Shown here in pieces: positions 15,308 through 23,484 of a stretch of DNA of 64,000 bases. The notes under the pieces were generated by a model, which was given only the letters and a program-made list of their open reading frames with translations, searched no databases and was not told where the DNA came from. Source of the stretch: Microbacterium sp. zg-B96. Its GTDB lineage: Bacteria > Actinomycetota > Actinomycetes > Actinomycetales > Microbacteriaceae. Every line of letters starts with the position of its first letter. Within the stretch, counting starts at the first letter, position 1. Made by a program: the position numbers and the translations under genes. The stretch is taken from contig NZ_CP126738.1 of assembly GCF_030246865.1 (NCBI RefSeq), positions 2,666,001 to 2,730,000 of the forward strand, written 5' to 3'.

Positions 15308-16096
15308 ATGCGGGTGGTCACCTGGAACGTGCTCTGGCGCTTCGCTCCCGATTGGCGGGCGCGCGAGCGAGCGCTCCTGACCGTGCTGGACCGGTTGCAG
15401 CCGGACATCGTGGGGCTGCAGGAGGTATGGCGCGAGCCCGGCGGCCGATCGCAGGCCGACATGGTCGCACAGCGCTTCGGCATGCATGCGGCGTTCGCCG
15501 GACCCTCCCTCCCACCGGTACCGCACGCGCCGGAACACCCCGAGCAGGCCGGCGTGACACTGGGCGTCGGACTGGTTTCGCGCTGGCCGCTGACACTGAC
15601 CGCGGAACACGTCCTGCCTGCCACACACCGGCAAATAGCGCCGGTCGCGCTGGAGGCACGCGTGAAGCACCCCGACGCCCCGTTCGACGTCATCGTCGCC
15701 GCGACCGAATGGGAGCCGACCTTCGCCGATGACCACCTCACCCAGACGACACGGCTGGCCGAACTGCTGCGGGCGGATACCGGCGTCCCGCGGATCCTGC
15801 TCGGCGACCTCAACTGCGATGTCACTCAAGCCGAGTACGCACCGTTGCAGGTGGGGGTCGACAACGCGTGGGATCTCGGAAGCGGAGACCCTGCCACCGT
15901 CACCCTCAGTTCGGCGGTGCCGTTCGCGCCGGTCGAAGCAGGCAAGGAGATCGACCGGCGCATCGACCACATCCTCCTCGCGCAGGGACACGACGTGCGG
16001 GTGGATGCCGCCTTCGCCGTGCCCGACGCTGTGGATGGCATCTATCCGTCGGATCATTTCCCTGTCGTCGCCGACGTGACGTTCGCGGATGAGTAG
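15308..16096 (+). CDS. endonuclease/exonuclease/phosphatase family protein
   Basis: A 262-residue DNase I-like (EEP) fold enzyme. Motifs in order: TWNVLW near the N-terminus, DIVGLQEV with the metal-binding glutamate, LLGDLNCD in the middle, DRRIDHIL, and the C-terminal SDHFPVVADV with the catalytic histidine. It hydrolyses phosphodiester or phosphomonoester bonds; no signal peptide is seen and the substrate is unknown. It is full length. Confidence 0.9.
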   Translation: MRVVTWNVLWRFAPDWRARERALLTVLDRLQPDIVGLQEVWREPGGRSQADMVAQRFGMHAAFAGPSLPPVPHAPEHPEQAGVTLGVGLVSRWPLTLTAEHVLPATHRQIAPVALEARVKHPDAPFDVIVAATEWEPTFADDHLTQTTRLAELLRADTGVPRILLGDLNCDVTQAEYAPLQVGVDNAWDLGSGDPATVTLSSAVPFAPVEAGKEIDRRIDHILLAQGHDVRVDAAFAVPDAVDGIYPSDHFPVVADVTFADE

Positions 16097-16151
16097 CGCC
16101 GCATTTTCCCCGGCCCCCACGCCAGCCTGCGAATGACGCCGACGCGTTAAT

Positions 16152-16168
16152 CTGTGGTCAGACCACAG
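16152..16168. promoter_or_regulatory. FadR/GntR-like palindromic operator
   Basis: CTGTGGTCAGACCACAG is a perfect 17-bp palindrome about a central A. Its TGGTC-GACCA core is typical of FadR-subfamily GntR regulators. It lies 54 bases before the epimerase-like gene. No GntR gene is in the window. Confidence 0.55.
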
Positions 16169-16221
16169 GCCAGACACGTAGCCGACCGCTGCGGACTGGC
16201 ACCCATCAGAAGGGATGCACC

Positions 16222-17214
16222 ATGTCCACAGTTGCCATCATCGGCGGAACCGGACTGCTCGGCCGCGCCACCGCCGAGGAACTCCTCGCCCACGGTTACG
16301 ACGTGCTCTCCATCGCGCTCCCGCCCGAGACCGCCCACCCGCTCGACGGCGTACGGTACGTCTACTGCAACGTCACCGAGGCATCTGACGACGAGCTGCT
16401 CGCACTGCTCGACGGCGTGGATGCCGTCGCCTACGCGGCCGGCGCCGACGAGCGCATCGCCCCGAAGGCGCCCGCAGCCGGCTTCTTCTACCGCGCCAAC
16501 GTGCTGCCCACCCAGCGGATGGCGCGGCTCGCCCGTCAGGCAGGCGTGCGCTCGTTCGTCGTGTTCGGCTCCTACTTCGCCGAGTTCGCCGAGCGCTGGC
16601 CGGAACTGGGCCTGCGCGAGAACGCGGGATACGTCCGCACCCGGCTGCTGCAGGAGCAGGTGGCGTTCCTCGAGGGCGATGGCGCCATGACGGTGACCTC
16701 CCTCCGCCTCCCCTGGATCTTCGGCACCATGCCCGACACGATTCCGCTGTGGAACATGTTCGTGACGATGGATGCCGCCCTCCCCGAGGACTCCCCCATC
16801 GCCGTGGCATCCGGCGGCACTGTGATGGTGACCACCGGCCAGGTGGCGGCAGCGGCGCGCGGTGCCATCGAACGCGGTGAGCACGGCAAGACCTACGCGC
16901 TCGGCGGCATCAACATGACCTACGCCGACTTCCACCGCATGATCGCCGAGCAACTCGGCACCGACCCGGCGCGCGTGCAGGCGCTGCCGGCCGAGGCGTT
17001 CCTGCCCGGCATGGCGGCGTACGACCAGGCCGAGGCGGCACGCGGCATCGAGCACGGCATGCACCAGGCCGACGCCGTGCGCGTGCAGGAGCGGTTCGCG
17101 TACATCGATCCCGAGCCGGTGCAGGCAGCCCTCGGCTACGGCCCGGAAGACGTCGAAGCGGCCATCCGTGAGAGCCTGCGCGTGTGCGTCGCGTCGCGGA
17201 CTCCGATCGCCTGA
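16222..17214 (+). CDS. NAD(P)-dependent epimerase/dehydratase-like protein
   Basis: A 330-residue extended short-chain dehydrogenase. A Rossmann loop IIGGTGLLGRATAEE lies at residues 6-20. The usual YxxxK pair is not obvious: RENAGYVRTRLLQEQ occupies the position with a tyrosine but no following lysine. It may therefore be an atypical SDR or NmrA-like sensor rather than a classical epimerase. A Shine-Dalgarno-like AGAAGGG precedes the ATG. The FadR-like palindrome upstream suggests control by a GntR regulator. Confidence 0.78.
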   Translation: MSTVAIIGGTGLLGRATAEELLAHGYDVLSIALPPETAHPLDGVRYVYCNVTEASDDELLALLDGVDAVAYAAGADERIAPKAPAAGFFYRANVLPTQRMARLARQAGVRSFVVFGSYFAEFAERWPELGLRENAGYVRTRLLQEQVAFLEGDGAMTVTSLRLPWIFGTMPDTIPLWNMFVTMDAALPEDSPIAVASGGTVMVTTGQVAAAARGAIERGEHGKTYALGGINMTYADFHRMIAEQLGTDPARVQALPAEAFLPGMAAYDQAEAARGIEHGMHQADAVRVQERFAYIDPEPVQAALGYGPEDVEAAIRESLRVCVASRTPIA

Positions 17215-17239
17215 ACGCCTGAACGCCTGAACGCCTGAA
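17208..17239. repeat. CGCCTGAA tandem repeat, 4 copies
   Basis: Four perfect copies of the 8-bp unit start at the final codons of the epimerase-like gene. The first copy contains its TGA stop, and each later copy repeats the stop trinucleotide in a shifting frame. It probably arose by slippage. Confidence 0.9.
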
Positions 17240-17250
17240 GCGGAGCACGA

Positions 17251-17275
17251 GAGCCCGGCCACAACGGCCGGGCTC
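17251..17275. terminator. bidirectional hairpin terminator
   Basis: A perfect 10-bp stem GAGCCCGGCC/GGCCGGGCTC with loop ACAAC lies between the convergent epimerase and hydrolase genes and reaches the hydrolase stop. No T-tract, as is common in high-GC actinobacteria. Confidence 0.7.
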
Positions 17276-18230
17276 AGATCGACGGCCTAAGGAGTGCGGA
17301 TTCAGTCGCGATGGCCCCCAAAGGCGTCGGATCACTAATGGTGCCGAGGAACTCGGATCCGGCAGACCCAATGAAGGTCATGAGTACCGGTACGCCAGCA
17401 CGGTCGTGGACGATTCGGCCCGCGTAGTGAGGGGCTGCGGCGATCAGTTCGGCGTCGTCAACCTGGACGTGGCGAGGAAAATCGGGGCACGGCACTGCCC
17501 AGATCCCCGTGGTCACCTCGTCTCTTTCGAACCCCACGCGCGTACGGGGTCCGCAAAACAGCAGAATCGACTGGCTACCTACCTCTGCAATCTGCAAGAC
17601 CTCGAGGTGAGGGAAATCGTTGGCGCGCGGCCCAACCGGGGGACGAACGGCCCATGAGTCAAGGTCGGCCGACCACGCGTGACCGACCACCCCGCCGTTC
17701 GTGACGCCGCTGTCCTTGGCACGCGCTGTGATGAGCATGTGCCAGCCGTGCCCTGCCGGGTCTCTGAATACCCAAGGGTCCCGCCACGCTTCTTCCGGCC
17801 AAGGACTCTCCCCGAGCTTTTCGTAGTGGGCGATGTCGGCTCGCAGTACGAACGACTCGCGCTTCGTCCACGTAGAGAGGTCCTGGGACGTCGCTATGCC
17901 GATGCACTCCGTGTTGACGGAGCTGTCCGCCGAGGGGAAGGACGCTCCCGTATAGAACATCCGCCAAATCCCGTCATTCCCACGAATGACTGAGCCGGTC
18001 CACGTCGCGGTCTCGTCGAAGCTCCCGGCCGGGCCGGGCCCGAGGACTTCTCCGTGATCGGTCCAATCGATCAGGTCCGTCGACGTCGCATGCCCGATTC
18101 GCGCGTTGCGGTGGCGCAGCTCGGGGTCCTTCAGCGACTTCGGTGCATGCAGATAAAAGAGGTGGAAAGTCCCGCCATCATCGGCGATCCAGAAGTCCCA
18201 CACCCAATACGAATCCAGGCTGAATGTCAT
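17274..18230 (-). CDS. GH32/GH68-like beta-propeller glycoside hydrolase
   Basis: A 318-residue five-bladed propeller hydrolase of the GH-J/GH-F clans. Likely catalytic acids: D12 in VWDFW (nucleophile position), D151 in the WRDPW motif (transition-state stabiliser) and E210 in PHLEV (acid/base). No signal peptide, so it works in the cytosol on sugar imported by the ABC system encoded upstream. The substrate is inferred to be a fructosyl- or arabinosyl-type oligosaccharide; the sequence does not fix it. It is 49 bases after the permease gene and last in the operon. Confidence 0.8.
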   Translation of the reverse strand: MTFSLDSYWVWDFWIADDGGTFHLFYLHAPKSLKDPELRHRNARIGHATSTDLIDWTDHGEVLGPGPAGSFDETATWTGSVIRGNDGIWRMFYTGASFPSADSSVNTECIGIATSQDLSTWTKRESFVLRADIAHYEKLGESPWPEEAWRDPWVFRDPAGHGWHMLITARAKDSGVTNGGVVGHAWSADLDSWAVRPPVGPRANDFPHLEVLQIAEVGSQSILLFCGPRTRVGFERDEVTTGIWAVPCPDFPRHVQVDDAELIAAAPHYAGRIVHDRAGVPVLMTFIGSAGSEFLGTISDPTPLGAIATESALLRPSI

Positions 18231-18279
18231 CTCATCCTTCAGTAATGTGCGCCGTGGGATCTGCGCGCTTCCCCGTGGT

Positions 18280-19104
18280 TCAGCCCTTGAGTGAGCCTTG
18301 CATCAGGGCCGAGACGAACTGACGCTGGAAGATCAGGAAGATGATCAGGGTCGGGGTGAGGATCAGTAGCGAGCCTGCGCACAGCAGCGGGATGTCCGTT
18401 CCGTACCTCCCCTGGAAGGCACCTAACGCACCCGCCATCGTCCGTTTGGCCGGGTCGTCGACGAGCACGATTGCCAGCAGGAACTGATTCCACGTCCATA
18501 GGAACAGCAGGATAGCGAGCGAGGAGATCGCTGGCACCGACAGCGGCACGTGGACGCGCCAGAACAGCTGCCACGTCGTGGCACCATCCACTCGTGCCGC
18601 CTCCGAGAGCTCTTGCGGCATCGTGACGAAATGCGCTCGCATCCACGTGACCGCGAACGGCATGAACAGCCCGATCAGTGGCAAGATGATCGCCCACCTC
18701 GTGTTGAGCAGCCCCATTTCTCTCACCTGGAAGTACAGCGGCGTGACGATGCCCTCAAAGGGGAGGGTCAGTCCCAGGAGGAAGAAGATGAAGACGAAGG
18801 ATTGGCCCCACGGCTTGAGGTGACCGAGCGCGAATCCCGCGAGCGTCGCGATGAGCACGGCGATCGGCACCACTCCCAGCTCGATCAGGAAGCTGGAACC
18901 GAGAAGGGCGAGCATATTCGCGGACTGGAATGCGAGGACGAAGTTTCCCCAATGCGGGGTGTCCGGCCATTCGAGCCCCCGGGGATATGTGCCCGGCTCG
19001 TGCAGCGCTGTCACGAACAGACTGAGGAACGGAAGGATCGTGACGATCATGAGGACGACGAGCACGACTCGCCCCATCCAGGTCTCGCGAGCGCTGACGA
19101 TCAC
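18280..19104 (-). CDS. carbohydrate ABC transporter permease (MalG type)
   Basis: A 274-residue inner-membrane permease with six predicted helices and the cytoplasmic EAA loop (LSEAARVDGATTWQLFWRVHVPL, positions about 178-200) that docks the ATPase. The N-terminal short helix pattern is MalG-like. No ATPase gene is in this operon, so a shared MsmK/MsiK-type ATPase encoded elsewhere is probably used. The GTG start overlaps the stop of the other permease by four bases (GTGA). Confidence 0.9.
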   Translation of the reverse strand: MIVSARETWMGRVVLVVLMIVTILPFLSLFVTALHEPGTYPRGLEWPDTPHWGNFVLAFQSANMLALLGSSFLIELGVVPIAVLIATLAGFALGHLKPWGQSFVFIFFLLGLTLPFEGIVTPLYFQVREMGLLNTRWAIILPLIGLFMPFAVTWMRAHFVTMPQELSEAARVDGATTWQLFWRVHVPLSVPAISSLAILLFLWTWNQFLLAIVLVDDPAKRTMAGALGAFQGRYGTDIPLLCAGSLLILTPTLIIFLIFQRQFVSALMQGSLKG

Positions 19105-20066
19105 GATTCTCTGCCTCTGAGAACTCGTTGGAGAGGGACGACCACGACGAGCACGAGCACCATGAGCACTATGGCGAAGGCCGATGCCGTGCCGATCTCC
19201 CGCTCATAGAACGCCAGGTAGAAGATCTGGAGACCGGGCACAAGCGTGCTGTCACCTGGGCCGCCCTGGGTGGAGATGTAGATGATGTCGAAGCTCGCGA
19301 GGGCGGCGATGACGGTGACCGTGACGCACACCGCGACTTCTTGGCGGACACCGGGAAGCGTGATCGTGAAGAACTCGCGCACCGGCCCCGCTCCGTCGAT
19401 TCGTGCGGCCTCGTAAAGCGCGGGATCGATCTTGGTCATGCCGGCGAGGATCAGCACCAGGCACAGCCCTACGAGCACCCATGCGCCGATTACCCCCACG
19501 GCCGGAAGTGCCGTGTCGAAATTGCCGAGCCATGCTCGCGTGATTCCGCCCAGACCTAAAAGTCGGAGTATCTGGTTGACAAGGCCGTCCGTGGAGAGTT
19601 GCCAACTCCACATGATGCCGGCGGCGACGAGCGGGATCACTTGAGGGAGGAAAAGAACCGTTCGCGCCACCCCCGCGAGCCGGCTCGCCGCGATAGCCCG
19701 GATGAGATTCGCCGCGAGCAACGCGATCGCAACGGGCAGCACTGTGAAGTAAAGGATCAGCTCGAACGCGTTGAGGATCGCGCCAACGAGCTTGGGGTTG
19801 GTGAACACCTCTATGTAGTTGGTGATGCCCACCCATGTCGCCGGGCCGATGCCATTCCACTCGTAGAACGAGTACTGGGCGGAGAGGACGATCGGACGGA
19901 CGACGAAGAAGACGTAGAACCCCGCCGCTGGCAGTACGAGCCCGTAAGCACTCAGGTTGCGGATTGCCTTCCTGCGGCGTCGTCGACGCAGAAGAAGGCG
20001 TTCATCCGTCAGCGCTGCTGCGCCGGAGGACTCCACCGGCGCAGCAGCTGTTCGAACGCCTTCCAT
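19101..20066 (-). CDS. sugar ABC transporter permease (MalF type)
   Basis: A 321-residue permease: a basic cytoplasmic N-terminus with an RRRRRRK cluster, then six hydrophobic helices and the EAA loop (LYEAARIDGAG, about residue 220). It forms the heterodimeric channel with the MalG-type partner. It begins 6 bases after the stop of the binding-protein gene. Confidence 0.9.
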   Translation of the reverse strand: MEGVRTAAAPVESSGAAALTDERLLLRRRRRRKAIRNLSAYGLVLPAAGFYVFFVVRPIVLSAQYSFYEWNGIGPATWVGITNYIEVFTNPKLVGAILNAFELILYFTVLPVAIALLAANLIRAIAASRLAGVARTVLFLPQVIPLVAAGIMWSWQLSTDGLVNQILRLLGLGGITRAWLGNFDTALPAVGVIGAWVLVGLCLVLILAGMTKIDPALYEAARIDGAGPVREFFTITLPGVRQEVAVCVTVTVIAALASFDIIYISTQGGPGDSTLVPGLQIFYLAFYEREIGTASAFAIVLMVLVLVVVVPLQRVLRGRES

Positions 20067-20072
20067 CGAGGC

Positions 20073-21428
20073 TCAGTTCCCGACTTGGCTTTCGTAATCA
20101 GCCTGCACAGACTCGAGGAGACCGGCGGGGGTCTGCTCCCCCGCGACCATCTTCTGAAGGTTGGGAGTCCAGCTCTGCGCGTAGATCGCCCCAGTGGCGT
20201 TGGCGATGAAGTCCATGCCGCCGTTGGCTTCGCCCATGATCGAGCCCGCAGCGAGCGTCTCGTCGGTGGTCGAACCCTCTTCGATCGCCGGCATGAAGGC
20301 GTCTGCCGGTCCCATCGGGTGCGAACCGCCGACCTCGACAGTGAGCGCACGGGCGTCCTCATTCGTTGCCGTCCAGTCAAGGAAGAACGCCGCGCAGTCC
20401 GGGTTCTCCGCCGCCGCAGCTACGCCGAACGTGAGGGGGGCTGACATCGCTCCGATTTGCCCGCCTTCTTCAACCGGTGGCACGAGGAAGAAGCCCGCGT
20501 TACCGGCCATCTGAGCATCAAGATTCCCCGATTCCCAGTCGCCGTTGAACATGAACAGCGACTCTCCACCGATGAACCGGCTCATCATCTGCGCGTAATC
20601 CATTGAGTTGATGTCCTCGGCGAAGAAGCCGGCGTCGATCCAGCTCTGCAGGTGCTCCGCCGCGGCGAGATTCTCCGGGGTGTCGATCGTGGCACCGGGT
20701 TGTTGGAAGATCCACTCATTGATCGCGGCCGGATCGCCGTAGGACGCCATCAGCCCCTGGAGTGGGAACGCCAGGCCGCCGGTAGCGCCCCCATTGAACT
20801 GCGCGATCGGAACGATCCCGGCATCCTTCGCCGCCTGCAGAGCGGCGTCGAACTCTTCAAGGGTTGCGGGCGCTTCGTCCATGCCGATCTGCGCCGCGAG
20901 TTCCTTGTTGAAGAACACCCCGGTCATCGAGTAGTTGAGCCCCTGCGCGTAGAGAGGCCCCGAACCGCGCCTCCCTTCCTCGTCCACGCGAAGCTGCGTG
21001 AGCTGGGACTGCGGCCAGTCGGTCCATCCGAAACCTTCGGCGTAGGGGTCAAGATCGAGCAACAGCCCGTCGGTGGCGAGCTCGGACATCTGCGGAAGCC
21101 GCATGAGGTCCGGCGGCGAATCCTGCAAGACGCGCGGGGCGTTCTGCGTGATGATCGCGAACTGGTCCTCGCGAATGTCGAACGTCACGTTCGGGTACTG
21201 GCGGGTGAACTCCTCAGCGAGAGCTGACGGGAGTGGAAACCCCGTTTCGAAGTACCCCTTGAGAACGACGTCCTCGTCGCCGCATGTGGCAGCTTCCCCA
21301 CCGTTGGGCGCCGCCGAAGCGGACGGGGCCGCGGACCCTCCGGGAGGCGCGCAGGCGGCCAGTGCGAGCGCGACCGAGGTCACTCCCAATAGGACGATCG
21401 GGCGCAAGGTCTTGTGCATCTGAGACAC
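20073..21428 (-). CDS. extracellular sugar-binding lipoprotein
   Basis: A family 1 solute-binding protein of 451 residues. The signal peptide ends in a lipobox-like LALAAC, and the mature protein starts with a linker rich in A, P, S and G. The protein captures sugar outside the membrane for the two permeases. The GTG at 21428 is chosen because GGAG sits 6 bases upstream; an ATG three codons later has poorer spacing. Both lie inside a 16-bp palindrome that can fold over the ribosome site. The operon order is binding protein, MalF-type, MalG-type, hydrolase. Confidence 0.9.
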   Translation of the reverse strand: MSQMHKTLRPIVLLGVTSVALALAACAPPGGSAAPSASAAPNGGEAATCGDEDVVLKGYFETGFPLPSALAEEFTRQYPNVTFDIREDQFAIITQNAPRVLQDSPPDLMRLPQMSELATDGLLLDLDPYAEGFGWTDWPQSQLTQLRVDEEGRRGSGPLYAQGLNYSMTGVFFNKELAAQIGMDEAPATLEEFDAALQAAKDAGIVPIAQFNGGATGGLAFPLQGLMASYGDPAAINEWIFQQPGATIDTPENLAAAEHLQSWIDAGFFAEDINSMDYAQMMSRFIGGESLFMFNGDWESGNLDAQMAGNAGFFLVPPVEEGGQIGAMSAPLTFGVAAAAENPDCAAFFLDWTATNEDARALTVEVGGSHPMGPADAFMPAIEEGSTTDETLAAGSIMGEANGGMDFIANATGAIYAQSWTPNLQKMVAGEQTPAGLLESVQADYESQVGN

Positions 21429-21437
21429 CGGTGTCTC
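21422..21437. promoter_or_regulatory. palindrome over ribosome site and start of binding-protein gene
   Basis: GAGACACCGGTGTCTC is a perfect 16-bp palindrome. In the minus-strand message it includes the last bases of the GGAG ribosome site and the GTG start. It could form a hairpin that limits translation or act as a protein site. Confidence 0.4.
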
Positions 21438-21487
21438 CTTTCCGAACGGCATTGCTCGGGTGCGATCGTCGAACCGACCGATCACAT

Positions 21488-21539
21488 GCTAAATCGGATT
21501 AGCGTCGCTATACTCTGCCTGTCTGCAATCCGTTGTCAA
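21488..21539 (-). promoter_or_regulatory. operon promoter region with LacI-type operator
   Basis: GCTAAATCGGATTAGC (21488-21503) has GCTAA/TTAGC arms and a central CG, the usual form of LacI-family operators, with two mismatched pairs. Just upstream on the minus strand are TATAGC (21507-21512) and TTGACA (21534-21539). Their 21-base spacing is longer than ideal. The site lies between the divergent operon and lacI-type gene, so it can control both. Confidence 0.5.
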
Positions 21540-21610
21540 CTGCCCAGGGGTAACGAATCGGCGGCGTTCCGCGTCTGGCTCAATAGGCTCGCGACCGAGG
21601 AAGGTGACGG

Positions 21611-22666
21611 ATGAGCACTCGACGCGTCACGCTCGCAGACGTCGCGGAAGCGGCGGGGGTCTCCCGCACGACCGCCTCGCTCGTGCTCTCCGACCGGGGT
21701 ACGGAACTGAGGATTTCGGAAGGCTCGCAGGAGCGCGTTCGCCGTGTGGCCTCGGAGTTGGGCTACCGCCCAAACATGCTCTCCGCCAGTCTCCGCAGCG
21801 GAACAAGTCGCACCATCGGCTTCATTTCGGACACGGTGGCGACATCTCAACTCGCCGGCGACATGATCAAGGGTGCGCTCGAAGGAGCGCGCCAACACGG
21901 TTACATGCTCTTCATCGGCGAATCGGAGGGCGACGACCAGCAGCACGCGCTCTTGGCAGAGGCAATGCTCGACAGACAAGTGGACGGGTTGGTCATCGCA
22001 TCGATGTTCACCCGCCAGCGCACCCTCCCGAAGTCGCTTTCCGGGAAGAAGGTCGTGCTGGTCAACACGGTGCCCGGCCCAGACGGGGTACTCGTGCCCG
22101 CTGTGATACCTGACGAGTTCACCGCCGGACGCGAGGCGGCTCGCCTTCTGCTCGAAGCGGGCCACCGCGACATCCACCTCATCGGAGCAGGTCCAGGACC
22201 CACCGACGTCGCCCCCGACACGATCGCTGGACAGGAGCGCCTCGCTGGCATTCTGGAAGAACTCGCGGCCGCCGGACGCCGACCGGCCAGTGGGCACAGG
22301 TCTTCGATCTGGCTCCCGCTAGACGGCTGGAACGCAATGACGGACCTCATCCGGTCCGGCGTCGACCGCGGAGCCATCATCACCTTCAACGACCGGCTGG
22401 CGTTCGGCGCATACCAGGCGATCGCAGAGGCGGGGCTCTCGATCCCATCGGACTTCTCGATCGTGTCGTTCGATGATCATCAGCTCGCGAGCTGGCTGCA
22501 TCCCGGGCTCACGACATTCGCCATCCCGCACCGGGAACTCGGGCTACGCGCCATCGACATCTTGCTGGGCCCGAGCCCCGCCGGGGATCCGGCGATCGAA
22601 CGATTGCCTCTGCCGCTTCGACTCCGCAGCTCGGTTCGGCTCAGTGGCGATGTCGAAACGGGCTAG
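21611..22666 (+). CDS. LacI family transcriptional regulator
   Basis: A 351-residue repressor. The N-terminal helix-turn-helix has TLADVAEAAGVSRTTASLVLSD, the hinge helix follows near LRSG, and a periplasmic-binding-like effector domain runs from about 60 to the end. A GAGGAAGG ribosome site precedes the ATG. It is divergent from the ABC/hydrolase operon and very probably represses it until the sugar or a phosphate derivative is present. Confidence 0.93.
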   Translation: MSTRRVTLADVAEAAGVSRTTASLVLSDRGTELRISEGSQERVRRVASELGYRPNMLSASLRSGTSRTIGFISDTVATSQLAGDMIKGALEGARQHGYMLFIGESEGDDQQHALLAEAMLDRQVDGLVIASMFTRQRTLPKSLSGKKVVLVNTVPGPDGVLVPAVIPDEFTAGREAARLLLEAGHRDIHLIGAGPGPTDVAPDTIAGQERLAGILEELAAAGRRPASGHRSSIWLPLDGWNAMTDLIRSGVDRGAIITFNDRLAFGAYQAIAEAGLSIPSDFSIVSFDDHQLASWLHPGLTTFAIPHRELGLRAIDILLGPSPAGDPAIERLPLPLRLRSSVRLSGDVETG

Positions 22667-22753
22667 CCCGTCGGAGCACGGTCCGCCGGCTCGGCGCTTT
22701 CGATTCGTACGTCGTCGAAGCAGGGGAAACCGTGCGTCGGCAGCAACTGGCGA

Positions 22754-22800
22754 AACCAAGAACGAGAGCCCGACCAGTGGCCGGGCTCTCGTTCTTGGTT
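22754..22800. terminator. strong hairpin terminator
   Basis: A perfect 19-bp stem (22754-22772 with 22782-22800) and a 9-base loop lie between the convergent lacI-type gene and tRNA-Tyr. It can end transcription from both sides. Confidence 0.85.
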
Positions 22801-22813
22801 GTGGCTCAGATTT

Positions 22814-22898
22814 TGGTGGCGAGTGAGGGATTCGAACCCCCGAATGCTGAGCAGTCTGATTTACAGTCAGATCCCTTTGGCCGCTTGGGTAACTCGCC
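22814..22898 (-). tRNA. tRNA-Tyr (GTA)
   Basis: A type II tRNA with a long variable arm on the minus strand. The acceptor is GGCGAGT paired with ACTCGCC, the anticodon GTA lies at 22862-22864, and the T arm carries TTCGAAT. The CCA end is encoded, unlike the other two tRNAs here. Confidence 0.93.
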
Positions 22899-22982
22899 AG
22901 GTGCGCACCCGCCCAGCTTGTACAGTCGACCGGAGGCGCGATTGTCAATCGTACTCTGTCCAGGCGGGTAGCTGAAATCGGA

Positions 22983-23474
22983 TCAGGCAACGCCCTCGAG
23001 CACCCGCGCGACGAACGCCTCGGTGCGCTGTTTCGTGCCGTCGATGCGGCGGTCCACGCTGGCCCGCACCTCGCTCGGAGCCAGCGGCGCAGCCAACCGC
23101 ACGTTCTCGTGGCAGGACAGATCCGCGCAGATGTAGGTGCCCACACTGTCGCCGTGCGCACCGGCATCCCCGGCCTTGCGGGCGGTGAACAGCGCCACCT
23201 GGTCGGCGGGCTGCATCGTGTGGCAGAGGTTGCACATTGCCGACCGCGCTCGGCTTGATCCGTCTGCGGCGCGCAGCACCACCCCGGCAAGCTCGCCCTC
23301 GACTTCGGCTACCAGGTAGCCGCGCCCGCGGTTGCGAGGGTCCCGCCAGGCGTAGAAGTCCAGATGGTCCCAGTCGGCGAACAGAAAGTCGGCGGGCACT
23401 GTGACCAGTCGGATGTCGTCGGGGCCGGCGTTGACGAACGACGTACGCAGTTCGTCCTCGGTGAGCGGACGCAT
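22983..23474 (-). CDS. FBP-type treble-clef zinc-finger protein
   Basis: A 163-residue protein like the C-terminal domain of elongation-factor-G-binding protein FusB/FBP. A globular N-terminal part is followed by the CNLC and CADLSC cysteine sets expected for a four-cysteine treble-clef zinc finger. The family binds EF-G and can relieve stalled translocation in Firmicutes; its role in actinobacteria is not settled. The ATG at 23474 is used because the longer frame overlaps the transporter gene upstream. The gap to that gene's stop is 10 bases. Confidence 0.8.
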   Translation of the reverse strand: MRPLTEDELRTSFVNAGPDDIRLVTVPADFLFADWDHLDFYAWRDPRNRGRGYLVAEVEGELAGVVLRAADGSSRARSAMCNLCHTMQPADQVALFTARKAGDAGAHGDSVGTYICADLSCHENVRLAAPLAPSEVRASVDRRIDGTKQRTEAFVARVLEGVA

Positions 23475-23484
23475 GGCTGCCAGT

